Assembly: GCF_036174265.1 (NCBI RefSeq) | Contig: NZ_CP108055.1 | Span: 6,510,001-6,574,000 of the forward strand | Direction of reading: 5' to 3' | Length of the DNA: 64,000 nt | From: Streptomyces sp. NBC_00285 | Lineage (GTDB): Bacteria; Actinomycetota; Actinomycetes; Streptomycetales; Streptomycetaceae | Shown: positions 34,988-46,060 of the stretch, piece after piece | How positions within the stretch are numbered: the first letter of the stretch is position 1 | Layout of the letters: each line of letters starts with the position of its first letter | Program-made: the position numbers and the translations under genes | The notes under the pieces: model-generated | Told to the model about the DNA's origin: nothing | The model's database searches: none | Seen by the model: only the letters and a program-made list of their open reading frames with translations

Positions 34988-36065
34988 CGAACCGCTTGTC
35001 CTGGGCATCGAGACCTCCTGTGACGAGACCGGCGTCGGCATCGTCCGGGGGACGACCCTGCTGGCCGACGCCATCGCGTCCAGCGTGGACGAGCACGCCC
35101 GGTTCGGCGGAGTGGTGCCGGAGGTGGCCAGCCGGGCGCACCTGGAGGCCATGGTCCCCACGATCGAGCGCGCGCTGAAGGAAGCCGGGGTGAGCGCCAG
35201 GGACCTCGACGGCATCGCGGTCACCGCGGGCCCGGGGCTCGCCGGCGCCCTGCTCGTCGGGGTCTCCGCCGCGAAGGCGTACGCCTACGCCCTCGGCAAG
35301 CCCCTCTACGGCGTCAACCACCTCGCCTCCCACATCTGCGTCGACCAGCTGGAGCACGGGCCACTGCCCGAGCCGACCATGGCGCTGCTCGTCTCCGGCG
35401 GGCACTCGTCCCTGCTGCTGTCCTCGGACATCACCTCCGACGTCCGCCCCATGGGCGCCACCATCGACGACGCGGCCGGTGAGGCCTTCGACAAGATCGC
35501 CCGTGTGCTGAACCTCGGCTTCCCGGGCGGTCCGGTCATCGACCGGTACGCGCGCGAGGGCGACCCGTCGGCGATCACGTTCCCGCGCGGTCTGACCGGG
35601 CCGCGCGACCCGGCGTACGACTTCTCCTTCTCCGGGCTGAAGACGTCGGTCGCCCGCTGGATCGAGGCCCGGCGGGCCGCGGGGGAGGAGGTGCCGGTGC
35701 GTGACGTGGCCGCGTCCTTCCAGGAGGCGGTCGTGGACGTGCTGACCCGCAAGGCCGTGCGGGCCTGCAAGGACCAGGGCGTCGACCACCTGATGATCGG
35801 CGGCGGCGTCGCCGCCAACTCCCGGCTGCGGGTCCTCGCCAAGGAGCGCTGCGAGGCCGCCGGGATCCGGCTGCGGGTACCGCGTCCCAAGCTGTGCACC
35901 GACAACGGCGCGATGGTCGCCGCGCTGGGTGCGGAGATGGTGGCCCGCAACCGCCCCACCTCCAGCTGGGACCTGTCCGCCGACTCCTCCCTCCCGGTGA
36001 CCGATCCGCACGTCCCGGGCCACGACCACGTCCACGAGGTCAGCAAGGAGAACCTGTACTCGTGA
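34980..36065 (+). CDS. tsaD: tRNA t6A threonylcarbamoyl transferase TsaD
   Basis: TsaD catalyses transfer of threonylcarbamoyl from its AMP adduct to A37 of tRNA. The 361-residue ASKHA protein has the metal ligands His114 and His118 in [20 protein letters not shown] near the N-terminus, and ANSRLR with [10 protein letters not shown] near the C-terminus. All key residues are present. It overlaps rimI by 8 nt and the next gene by 4 nt. Confidence 0.96.
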   Translation: MADEPLVLGIETSCDETGVGIVRGTTLLADAIASSVDEHARFGGVVPEVASRAHLEAMVPTIERALKEAGVSARDLDGIAVTAGPGLAGALLVGVSAAKAYAYALGKPLYGVNHLASHICVDQLEHGPLPEPTMALLVSGGHSSLLLSSDITSDVRPMGATIDDAAGEAFDKIARVLNLGFPGGPVIDRYAREGDPSAITFPRGLTGPRDPAYDFSFSGLKTSVARWIEARRAAGEEVPVRDVAASFQEAVVDVLTRKAVRACKDQGVDHLMIGGGVAANSRLRVLAKERCEAAGIRLRVPRPKLCTDNGAMVAALGAEMVARNRPTSSWDLSADSSLPVTDPHVPGHDHVHEVSKENLYS

Positions 36066-36313
36066 CGGTCGCGTTGATGTGGGAGGCCCGGGCGGCCGAG
36101 GGACGCGGCGAGGAACTCCTCGCCTGGGCCCGCCGCCAGGAGCTTCCCGTACGACCCCTGCGGCGCGAGACCCTCCGGGCACCGCAGGACCGCGTCCTCG
36201 TCCTCACCTGGTGGGACGCGGCCTACGACGCCGAGCTGCCGGAACTCCCCGAGCCGGACGGCGAGTTGGTCGCCCGGGCGGTGCACCGGTGGCGGTTCGA
36301 GTCGGTGGAGTGA
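36062..36313 (+). CDS. Small conserved protein coupled to tsaD
   Basis: An 83-residue protein that starts at GTG 36062 inside the tsaD stop (GTGA), so it is translated with tsaD. It has no membrane helix. [20 protein letters not shown] and the pattern of alternating strands and helices resemble the dimeric alpha/beta-barrel (ABM-like) fold. I cannot assign a function. It converges with the GH3 gene after 9 nt. Confidence 0.7.
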   Translation: MTVALMWEARAAEGRGEELLAWARRQELPVRPLRRETLRAPQDRVLVLTWWDAAYDAELPELPEPDGELVARAVHRWRFESVE

Positions 36314-36322
36314 CGGCGGCTC

Positions 36323-38629
36323 CTACGACACCTCTGTCTCGCAGCGCAGTCGGCGGGTCGGGCCCAACTCCCGTACTGGGCCCGTGAGAAGCAGTCGGGC
36401 CGTGTGCCGGGTGTCCGCGCTCGACGTCGCCAGCCGTAGTTCGAGGTCGCCCGGTTCCACGATCCGGCGGCCCTTGCGGTCGGTGAACGCCGACAGTTCG
36501 GCGTGGAAGCGGAAGGTGACGCGTCGGGACTCGCCCGGGTCCAGCTCCAGCCGCCGGTAGCCGATCAGGCGGACGTCCGGCCGGGTCACCGAGGCCACCG
36601 GGTCGTGCAGATACAGCTGGACGACCTCGGCGCCCGCGCGGTCCCCCGTGTTGCGGACGGTGAGGGCGAGGTCGTAGGAGCCGTCGGTGGTGATCCCCGG
36701 CGCCGACCCCTCGAAGTCCTCCCAGGCGAACTCCGTGTACGAGCGCCCGTGTCCGAAGGCGTACAGCGGGGTCGGGTCGAGGTTGCTGACCTCGCCCGCG
36801 AGGCCGAGCGGTGGCTGGAGGTAGGTCCAGGGCTGGCCCCCGGGCACCTGCGGGACGCTCACCGGCAGGCGGCCCGAGGGGTTCACCCGGCCCGACAGCA
36901 CTCCCGCGACCGCCGGCCCGCCCTCCTCGCCGGGGAAGAAGGCCTGTACGACCGCGCCGAGCCGGCCCTGCCAGCGGCCGAGCGCGTAGGGGCGGCCGGT
37001 CAGCAGGACCAGCACGACCGGGACGCCGGTGGCGACCAGGGAGTCCAGCAACGCACCCTGTACGCCCGGCAGTTGAAGGTCCGTCACATCGCAGCCCTCG
37101 CCCGACGTGCCCCGCCCGAACAGGCCCGCCCGGTCACCGAGCACCGCCACGCAGACGTCCGCCTCGGCCGTCCGGGCCACCGCCTCCTCGAAGCCCCCGG
37201 TGTCCGGGTCGTCGACCCCGCAGCCCTCGGTGAACGTCACCTTGGCGTCGGGGAGTTCGGTGCGCAGGGCCTCAAGGACCGTGGGGACCTCGATGCCCAT
37301 CGGCACGTCGGGGTGGTGGGTCAGGACGTGGGAGGGGAAGGAGTAGCAGCCGAGCATGGCGAGGGCGTCGGCGGCGCGGGGCCCGACGACCGCGATCCGG
37401 GTGTCGGGGGCCAGCGGGAGCAGCCCGTCCGGGTTGTCGAGGAGGACCACCGACTCCTCGGCGAGACGGCGGGCCAGGGCGCGGTTCTGCGTCGAGTCGA
37501 GGTCGATCCGCTCGGCGGGCTCGGGGTTCCAGTCCTCGTCGAGGAGGCCCAGTTCGCACTTCTGGAGCAGGACCCGGCGGGCCGCCCGGTCGATCAGGGA
37601 CTCGGGGACCTCCCCTGCCCGGACCGCCTCGATGAGCGGACTGCCGTAGCACCGCACCGTCGGCAGTTCGACGTCCAGGCCCGCCTCCAGCGCCGCGTGG
37701 GCAGCGCCCGCCTCGGAGCCGGCGATCCGGTGCTGGGTCTGCAGGAAGCCCACGCCGAAGTAGTCGGCGACGACCGTGCCGGTGAACCCCCAGTCCTCGC
37801 GCAGGAGTTCCGTCAGCAGGCCGGGGTCGGCGGAGGCCGGGACGCCGTCCGTGTCGGTGTACGCGGCCATCACCGAGCGGGCCCCGCCCTCGCGCAGGGC
37901 GAACTCGAAGGGCGGGAGGGTGATGTCGGCGAACTCCCGGACGCCCGCGCGCACGGGCGCGAGGTTGCGGGCGCCGGCCGAGGAGGCGTACCCGGCGAAG
38001 TGCTTGAGCGTGGCGACGATCCCCGCCGACTCCAGGCCCCGGACATACGCGGCGCCGATCGTGCCCACCAGGTACGGGTCCTCGCCGATCGTCTCCTCGA
38101 CCCGCCCCCAGCGCGGGTCGCGGACGACGTCCAGAACGGGGGCCAGACCCTGGTGGACCCCGACCGCACGCAGGTCGCGGCCGATGGCGCCGGCCATCTC
38201 CTCGACCAGATCGGCGTCCCAGCTCGCGCCCCAGGCGAGCGGGACCGGATAGGCGGTGGCCCGCCAGGTGGTGAAGCCGGCCAGGCACTCCTCGTGCGCG
38301 AGCGCGGGAATGCCGAAGCGGCCGGCGTCGGCGATACGGCGCTGGGCGCGGGCCAGTGCCTGCGCGCCCAGCGCCGGGTCCACGGGGGCGGTGCCGAAGG
38401 GGCGGGTGAGCTGGCCCAGGCCCCGGGTGATCAGCTCGTCCCAGTCGTACGCGGAGGAGCCGGCGGTCATCTCACGTTGCAGAGGGGCGACTCCGTCCCC
38501 GTCCGCGCTGGCGCCCACCCACACGCCGTAGAGCTGGGCGGTCTTCTCCTCAAGGGTCATCCGGGAGAGAAGGTCGTCGACGCGGGCGGCGGCGGTCAGG
38601 GCGGGGTCACGCCAGGGCGCGGTGGTCAT
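36323..38629 (-). CDS. Family 3 glycoside hydrolase, probable beta-xylosidase
   Basis: The 768-residue protein has the two-domain GH3 core and a C-terminal fibronectin-III-like domain. The nucleophile Asp sits in GTVVADYFG near residue 290. The N-terminus (VDDLLSRMTLEEKTAQLYG) is typical of intracellular GH3, and no signal peptide is present. GH3 enzymes release xylose, glucose or arabinose from oligosaccharides. The divergent LacI-type regulator, the shared palindromes and the GH10 xylanase nearby make beta-xylosidase the best guess. Transported xylo-oligosaccharides would be cut in the cytoplasm. Confidence 0.88.
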   Translation of the reverse strand: MTTAPWRDPALTAAARVDDLLSRMTLEEKTAQLYGVWVGASADGDGVAPLQREMTAGSSAYDWDELITRGLGQLTRPFGTAPVDPALGAQALARAQRRIADAGRFGIPALAHEECLAGFTTWRATAYPVPLAWGASWDADLVEEMAGAIGRDLRAVGVHQGLAPVLDVVRDPRWGRVEETIGEDPYLVGTIGAAYVRGLESAGIVATLKHFAGYASSAGARNLAPVRAGVREFADITLPPFEFALREGGARSVMAAYTDTDGVPASADPGLLTELLREDWGFTGTVVADYFGVGFLQTQHRIAGSEAGAAHAALEAGLDVELPTVRCYGSPLIEAVRAGEVPESLIDRAARRVLLQKCELGLLDEDWNPEPAERIDLDSTQNRALARRLAEESVVLLDNPDGLLPLAPDTRIAVVGPRAADALAMLGCYSFPSHVLTHHPDVPMGIEVPTVLEALRTELPDAKVTFTEGCGVDDPDTGGFEEAVARTAEADVCVAVLGDRAGLFGRGTSGEGCDVTDLQLPGVQGALLDSLVATGVPVVLVLLTGRPYALGRWQGRLGAVVQAFFPGEEGGPAVAGVLSGRVNPSGRLPVSVPQVPGGQPWTYLQPPLGLAGEVSNLDPTPLYAFGHGRSYTEFAWEDFEGSAPGITTDGSYDLALTVRNTGDRAGAEVVQLYLHDPVASVTRPDVRLIGYRRLELDPGESRRVTFRFHAELSAFTDRKGRRIVEPGDLELRLATSSADTRHTARLLLTGPVRELGPTRRLRCETEVS

Positions 38630-38669
38630 GTAACTCCTGTCGGGCTCGACGTCGGGTCGACGACCTTCG

Positions 38670-38700
38670 CGAATGTTTCGATATCTAATCCGAATGTTTT
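38670..38700. promoter_or_regulatory. Tandem operator sites between GH3 and LacI-type genes
   Basis: CGAA-TGT-TTCG (38670-38680) is a perfect palindrome, and a half-match CGAATGTTTT begins at 38691, 21 bp away (two helical turns). Both resemble the CGAA-N-TTTCG sites bound by xylan regulators in Streptomyces. Confidence 0.65.
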
Positions 38701-38760
38701 GGGAACCTAGGGCCGCAGAGAGGGTTCGTCAAGAGGTCGCGCAGGGATACGATCGCCGCC

Positions 38761-41485
<2,725 letters not shown>

Positions 41486-41556
41486 TGACGGCATGAGAAG
41501 TCTGAGAATTTCCGAAGTAATCCCGTCTGGAGTTCCTGCCGGTAATAATTCGGACT

Positions 41557-41562
41557 TACGTT
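41557..41562 (+). promoter_or_regulatory. -10 box of a leaderless-type promoter
   Basis: TACGTT ends 7 nt before GTG 41570 with no Shine-Dalgarno. Confidence 0.45.
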
Positions 41563-41569
41563 CCTCCCT

Positions 41570-42631
41570 GTGACTGCGACGGGACAGGAAGAGGGCGGAG
41601 ACGCCTGCATAAGACCGGCCCGGCGGCCGAAATTGCTGAAGGCCGCCGGCCTCGGTCTGGCGGGCCTCCTGGTGCTCGGCATCGGGACGGCCGGCTGGGT
41701 CTACTGGCATCTGAACGCCAACATCAAGAGCGTCGACATCAACAGCGCGCTCGGCGACGACCGCCCCGCGAAGGCGGTCACCACGCCCACCCCGTCCGGT
41801 ACCGCCTCCGCCACCCCGCTGCCCACCGAAGCCGTGAACATCCTGGTCCTCGGCTCGGACTCGCGCAGCGGCAAGGAGAACCAGGCGCTCGGCGGCGGCA
41901 GCAGCACCGGCGCCCGCTCGGACACCGCGATGGTCGTCCACATCGACGCCGGCCGCACCGAGGCCACGGTCGTCAGCATCCCGCGCGACACCCTCGTCAC
42001 CCGCCCGTCCTGCCCCCTGTCGAGCGGTGGCTCCACGGCGGTGGCATACGGCGCGATGTTCAACAGCGCCTACTCGGTGGGCGGTCCGGTGTGCGCGGTC
42101 AAGACCGTCGAGTCGATCACGGACGTCCGCATGGACCACTACATCGAGATCGACTTCTCGGGCTTCGCGAAGCTGGTCAACGCCCTCGGCGGGGTCACCG
42201 TGACCACGGACGAGAACATCGACGACGACGACAGCCACCTGCATCTGAAGGCGGGCACCCACCACCTCGACGGCAAGCAGGCCCTCGCGCTCGCCCGCAC
42301 CCGGCACGGCATAGGCGACGGCAGCGACCTGGGCCGCATCGGCCTCCAGCAGAAGCTGGTGAAGGCCCTGCTGGAGCAGATCTCGTCGACGAACCTCCTG
42401 ACCAGCCCGGCCAAGCTGTACTCCGTCGCCGACGCGATCACCGGCAGTCTCACCACCGACACCGGCCTCGACTCCCTGACCGAGTTGATGAGCCTCGGCG
42501 AGAGCCTGAAGGGCCTGTCGAGCGACCAGGTGAAGACGGTGACCATGCCGGTCGTGACCGCGCCCTCGAACCCCAACCGGGTGGTGGCGAAGGAGCCTGC
42601 GGCGAGTGAGTTGTGGGAGTCGCTCCGCTGA
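41570..42631 (+). CDS. LCP (LytR-CpsA-Psr) family cell-wall glycopolymer ligase
   Basis: The 353-residue protein has a short cytoplasmic N-terminus, one membrane helix (~residues 24-46, LLKAAGLGLAGLLVLGIGTA) and an extracytoplasmic LCP domain with NILVLGSDSRSG, ARSDTAMVVHIDAG, VVSIPRDTLV and a late ALARTRHGIGDGSDLGRI block. The conserved Arg and Asp residues are present. LCP proteins attach teichoic acids or other polymers from undecaprenyl carriers to peptidoglycan. Its substrate could be any glycopolymer, including one made by the 4441-12188 cluster, but no link is shown. Confidence 0.92.
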   Translation: MTATGQEEGGDACIRPARRPKLLKAAGLGLAGLLVLGIGTAGWVYWHLNANIKSVDINSALGDDRPAKAVTTPTPSGTASATPLPTEAVNILVLGSDSRSGKENQALGGGSSTGARSDTAMVVHIDAGRTEATVVSIPRDTLVTRPSCPLSSGGSTAVAYGAMFNSAYSVGGPVCAVKTVESITDVRMDHYIEIDFSGFAKLVNALGGVTVTTDENIDDDDSHLHLKAGTHHLDGKQALALARTRHGIGDGSDLGRIGLQQKLVKALLEQISSTNLLTSPAKLYSVADAITGSLTTDTGLDSLTELMSLGESLKGLSSDQVKTVTMPVVTAPSNPNRVVAKEPAASELWESLR

Positions 42632-42713
42632 AAACCAAACGCGTGTTGCAACCATCGGGCGTACCGGGGTGTCTGTTGCGGTGACTGCTTTGCCGTAACC
42701 AGGGGGAATTCCG

Positions 42714-44123
42714 ATGTCCATTTCGCGTTCGTACAAAATCCTGTCCGTGCCGCTCGTCGCCGGTGCGCTGGCGCTCGGCGGGCTCCCCGTCCTGACGGCC
42801 GGCGCCGCGACGGTCGCCCCGAGGACCCTCCACGACGACTTCAACGGCGACGGCTACAGGGACCTCGCCGTCGCCGCCCCGATCGCCACGGTCGGCGGCA
42901 AGCAGGGGGCGGGCTACGTCACCGTCATGTACGGCGGCCCGCACGGCCTGACCAAGGACCACCGCACGACCATCAGCCGCTCCACCGGCGGCATCCCGGG
43001 CGGCCCCGCCACGGGCGAGAACTTCGGCATCCAGCTGTCCACGGGGGACCTGGACGGCGACGGGCGCACCGACCTGATCATCGGGCAGGCCTCCCCGACC
43101 CGGGACGCGGTCGTCGTCTGGGGCGGCAAGAGCGGTCTGTCCGGCGGGGTGTCCGTCCCCGCGGCGGCCACCCAGGCAGGCGACTTCGACGGCGACGGCA
43201 AGCAGGACCTGGTCCTGTTCCGCGGGGGCCGCTCGCACGTCGACGACCCGATCGGCACCAAGGCCACCGTCTGGCGGGGCCCGATATCCCGGACCGGCAA
43301 GCCGGCCGGCACCAAGGCCTTCGGCGCGACCGACCTCACGTACGACGACGTGCTGTACTCCGCCGCCGGAGACGTCAACAGCGACGGCCGCGACGACCTC
43401 GCCCTGACCGACTACATCGGCGAGGGCGCCTCCACCTCCCGCTTCTACCTGGCCAACGCCTCCGGAGACGCCTTCACCCGTTACGAGGCCCCCGAGGGCG
43501 ACGGACAGGTGGCCTTCGGCGACGTCAACCGCGACGGCTACGCCGACGTCGTCCGGGGCGCCACGAACTACTCCACGGTCACCGTGGCCCTCGGCTCGGC
43601 CTCCGGTCTGAAGCCGAAGTCCACGTGGAAGTCGTACAGCCAGAACACCGAAGGGGTCCCCGGTGGCAAGGAGACCGAGGACCAGTTCGGCGCCGCGGTG
43701 GCCGCCGGTGACATCAACGGCGACGGCTACGCCGACGTGGCCGTGGGCGTGCCCGGTGAGGAACTCGGCTACGACGACGGGGCGGGCATGGTCAACGTCC
43801 TGTACGGCAGCCGCTCCGGCCTGACCGGCAAGGGCGCCCAGGGCTTCACCCAGGACACCAAGGGAGTCCCCGGAGCCGTGGAGGCGAGCGACAACTTCGG
43901 CGGCTCGGTCAGCCTCCTCGACATCAACGGCAACGGCTACGCGGACCTCGCGGCGTCGGCGCCCCGCGAGAACATGAGTGAGGGCGAGAACACCGGTGAA
44001 GGCGCGGTCTGGTCGCTGCGGGGGCGTCCGGCGGGCATCGTGACGGACGCGGCGTTCACCTTCGGCCCCCGGACGGTCGGGGCGCCGTACGCGAAGGCGT
44101 GGTTCGGCGGCGTCCTGTCGTAG
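42714..44123 (+). CDS. Secreted FG-GAP/integrin-alpha-type repeat protein
   Basis: The 469-residue protein has a signal peptide (LVAGALALGGLPVLTAGAA, cleaved near residue 33) and seven FG-GAP blades, each with a Ca-binding Asp-rich loop: DFNGDGYRD, DLDGDGRTD, DFDGDGKQD, DVNSDGRDD, DVNRDGYAD, DINGDGYAD and DINGNGYAD. The pattern forms a beta-propeller. Such proteins are exported and may bind surface partners. No enzyme motif is seen. The start ATG 42714 has GGGGGAATT before it. Confidence 0.9.
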   Translation: MSISRSYKILSVPLVAGALALGGLPVLTAGAATVAPRTLHDDFNGDGYRDLAVAAPIATVGGKQGAGYVTVMYGGPHGLTKDHRTTISRSTGGIPGGPATGENFGIQLSTGDLDGDGRTDLIIGQASPTRDAVVVWGGKSGLSGGVSVPAAATQAGDFDGDGKQDLVLFRGGRSHVDDPIGTKATVWRGPISRTGKPAGTKAFGATDLTYDDVLYSAAGDVNSDGRDDLALTDYIGEGASTSRFYLANASGDAFTRYEAPEGDGQVAFGDVNRDGYADVVRGATNYSTVTVALGSASGLKPKSTWKSYSQNTEGVPGGKETEDQFGAAVAAGDINGDGYADVAVGVPGEELGYDDGAGMVNVLYGSRSGLTGKGAQGFTQDTKGVPGAVEASDNFGGSVSLLDINGNGYADLAASAPRENMSEGENTGEGAVWSLRGRPAGIVTDAAFTFGPRTVGAPYAKAWFGGVLS

Positions 44124-44194
44124 CAGGTCAGAGCCGTGTTCCAGAGCCCTGGGACACGGCCCTGGAAAAAATCTCCGAAGAAGTCCGCGGGGCC

Positions 44195-44221
44195 TGTCGA
44201 TCCCGGTCTCTCCCGGTCGAC
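44195..44221 (+). promoter_or_regulatory. Putative ECF42-dependent promoter
   Basis: TGTCGA (44195-44200), 17 nt, then CGAC (44218-44221) lies 53 nt before the DGPF gene start. It resembles the ECF42 target promoters described in Streptomyces venezuelae (from memory: TGTCGA with a CGA/TC box). Confidence 0.6.
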
Positions 44222-44273
44222 GCACTGGTGAGAGGCCGGGAAGGACCGGCCCCGCAGCGACCGAGGAGTCACC

Positions 44274-44630
44274 ATGCCGCGTTATCTGTCGATGATCCAG
44301 ATCGACGAGAAGACCGCCCCCGCCGAGGGCCCCAGCGACGCGCTGATGCAGCGCATGGGCGAGCTGATCGAGGAGATGACCAAGGCCGGGGTGCTGCTGG
44401 ACACCGCCGGGCTCACGCCGACCGCCCAGGGGACCCGGGTGCGGTGGGAGAAGGGGCAGCTGTCGGTGACCGACGGGCCCTTCACCGAGGCGAAGGAGGT
44501 CGTCGGGGGGTACGCGATCGTCCAGGCCAAGGACATGGCCGAGGCGATCGAGTGGACCAAGCGCTTCCTGAAGGTGCACGAGGAGCACTGGACGGTCACC
44601 TGCGAGGTGCGGGAGATCATGGAGGGCTGA
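44274..44630 (+). CDS. DGPF/YciI-like protein
   Basis: The 118-residue protein has the YciI-like dimeric alpha/beta fold with the hallmark DGPFTEAKE and a leading RYLSMIQ strand. DGPF proteins are almost always next to ECF42-type sigma factors and are the usual targets of these. Their function is not known. A GAGGAGT ribosome binding site lies 5-10 nt before ATG 44274. The sigma gene follows 47 nt downstream. Confidence 0.93.
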   Translation: MPRYLSMIQIDEKTAPAEGPSDALMQRMGELIEEMTKAGVLLDTAGLTPTAQGTRVRWEKGQLSVTDGPFTEAKEVVGGYAIVQAKDMAEAIEWTKRFLKVHEEHWTVTCEVREIMEG

Positions 44631-44677
44631 GCCCGCTTCCTTGGCTCCACGGCCGTAGCGGTGTCGAATGGGGGGCT

Positions 44678-45946
44678 GTGACCACCTCACAGCCCTCCCG
44701 CACCGACGCCCGATCCTCCGTCGAGACCGTCTTCCGCATGGAGTCGCCGCGCATCATCGCCGGTGTCACCCGTGTCGTGAGGGACGTCGGCATCGCCGAG
44801 GAGCTCGCGCAGGACGCGCTGGTCGCCGCGCTGGAGCAGTGGCCGCGCGACGGCGTCCCCGACAACCCGGGCGCCTGGCTCACGGCCATCGCGCGGCGCA
44901 AGGCCGTAGACCTGGTCCGCCGCCGGGAGAACTACGCCCGCAAGCTGGCCGAGATCGGCCGGGACCTGACGGAGACCGCCCCGCCGGAGGAGCCCGCCGA
45001 CCCCGAGGACATCGACGACGACCTGCTCAGGCTCGTCTTCACCACCTGCCACCCGGTGCTGTCCGCGGAGGCCCGCACCGCCCTCACCCTGCGCCTCCTC
45101 GGCGGCCTGACCACCCCCGAGATCGCCCGCGCCTTCCTCGTCCCGGAGGCGACGGTCGCCCAGCGCATCGTGCGCGCCAAACGGACCCTCGCCACGAAGA
45201 ACATCGCCTTCGAGGTGCCCTACGGCCCCGACCGCGAGGCCCGGCTCGGCTCCGTCCTGGACGTCATCTACCTGATCTTCAACGAGGGGTACGCGGCAAC
45301 CGCCGGCGACGACTGGCTGCGCCCGTCCCTGTGCGAGGACGCCCTGCGTCTGGCCCGCCTGCTGTCCGCGCTGATGCCCAAGGAACCCGAAGTGCACGGC
45401 CTCGCGGCCCTGTTGGAGTTCCAGGCCTCCCGCACGGCCGCCCGCACCGGACCGCGGGGCGAACCGGTCCTGCTCAAGGACCAGCACCGCAGCCGCTGGA
45501 ACCGCATGCTCATCACCCGCGGCATCAAGGCCCTGGCCCGCGCCGACGCCACGGCCACCGGCGCCCCCGGCCCCTACGTCCTCCAGGCCACCATCGCCGC
45601 CTGCCACGCGCACGCGTACTCCTACGAGGAGACCGACTGGCGGGCCATCGCCACCCTCTACGGTCTGCTCGCCGCCCGCGCCCCCTCCCCGGTCGTCGAA
45701 CTCAACCGCGCGGTCGCCGTCTCGATGGCCGAAGGGCCGGGCCCGGCCCTGGAGATCGTGGACGCCCTCGCCGACGAACCCGCCCTGGACGACTACCACT
45801 TGCTGCCGAGCGTGCGCGGCGACCTGCTCGCCCGCCTCGGGCGCGAGTCGGAGGCGCGGGTCGAGTTCGAACGGGCGGCCGCGCTGACCCGCAACGAACG
45901 GGAGAGGGAGCTGTTGCTGGACAGGGCGCGGGAGTGTGGTCAGTAA
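44678..45946 (+). CDS. ECF42-type RNA polymerase sigma factor with a TPR C-terminal extension
   Basis: The 422-residue protein has sigma region 2 (~residues 20-85, ELAQDALVAALEQWPRDGVP) and region 4 (~115-175, LGGLTTPEIARAFLVPEATV) followed by a ~230-residue C-terminal extension, rich in Ala/Leu helices and built of TPR-like repeats. This matches the ECF42 group, where the extension controls activity in place of an anti-sigma factor. No anti-sigma gene is adjacent. The start is GTG 44678. It sits directly behind its DGPF partner, which has a matching promoter. Confidence 0.9.
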   Translation: MTTSQPSRTDARSSVETVFRMESPRIIAGVTRVVRDVGIAEELAQDALVAALEQWPRDGVPDNPGAWLTAIARRKAVDLVRRRENYARKLAEIGRDLTETAPPEEPADPEDIDDDLLRLVFTTCHPVLSAEARTALTLRLLGGLTTPEIARAFLVPEATVAQRIVRAKRTLATKNIAFEVPYGPDREARLGSVLDVIYLIFNEGYAATAGDDWLRPSLCEDALRLARLLSALMPKEPEVHGLAALLEFQASRTAARTGPRGEPVLLKDQHRSRWNRMLITRGIKALARADATATGAPGPYVLQATIAACHAHAYSYEETDWRAIATLYGLLAARAPSPVVELNRAVAVSMAEGPGPALEIVDALADEPALDDYHLLPSVRGDLLARLGRESEARVEFERAAALTRNERERELLLDRARECGQ

Positions 45947-46060
45947 TCCATTTCCGAACGGTTGTTCATCAGTAAATTCGTTCCCTTTGTGTTCGGGTCG
46001 CGATCTACAGTGATCCAGCCTCTGTGGTGAGGCTGTGAAGACCATGTGGGGGATGACAAC

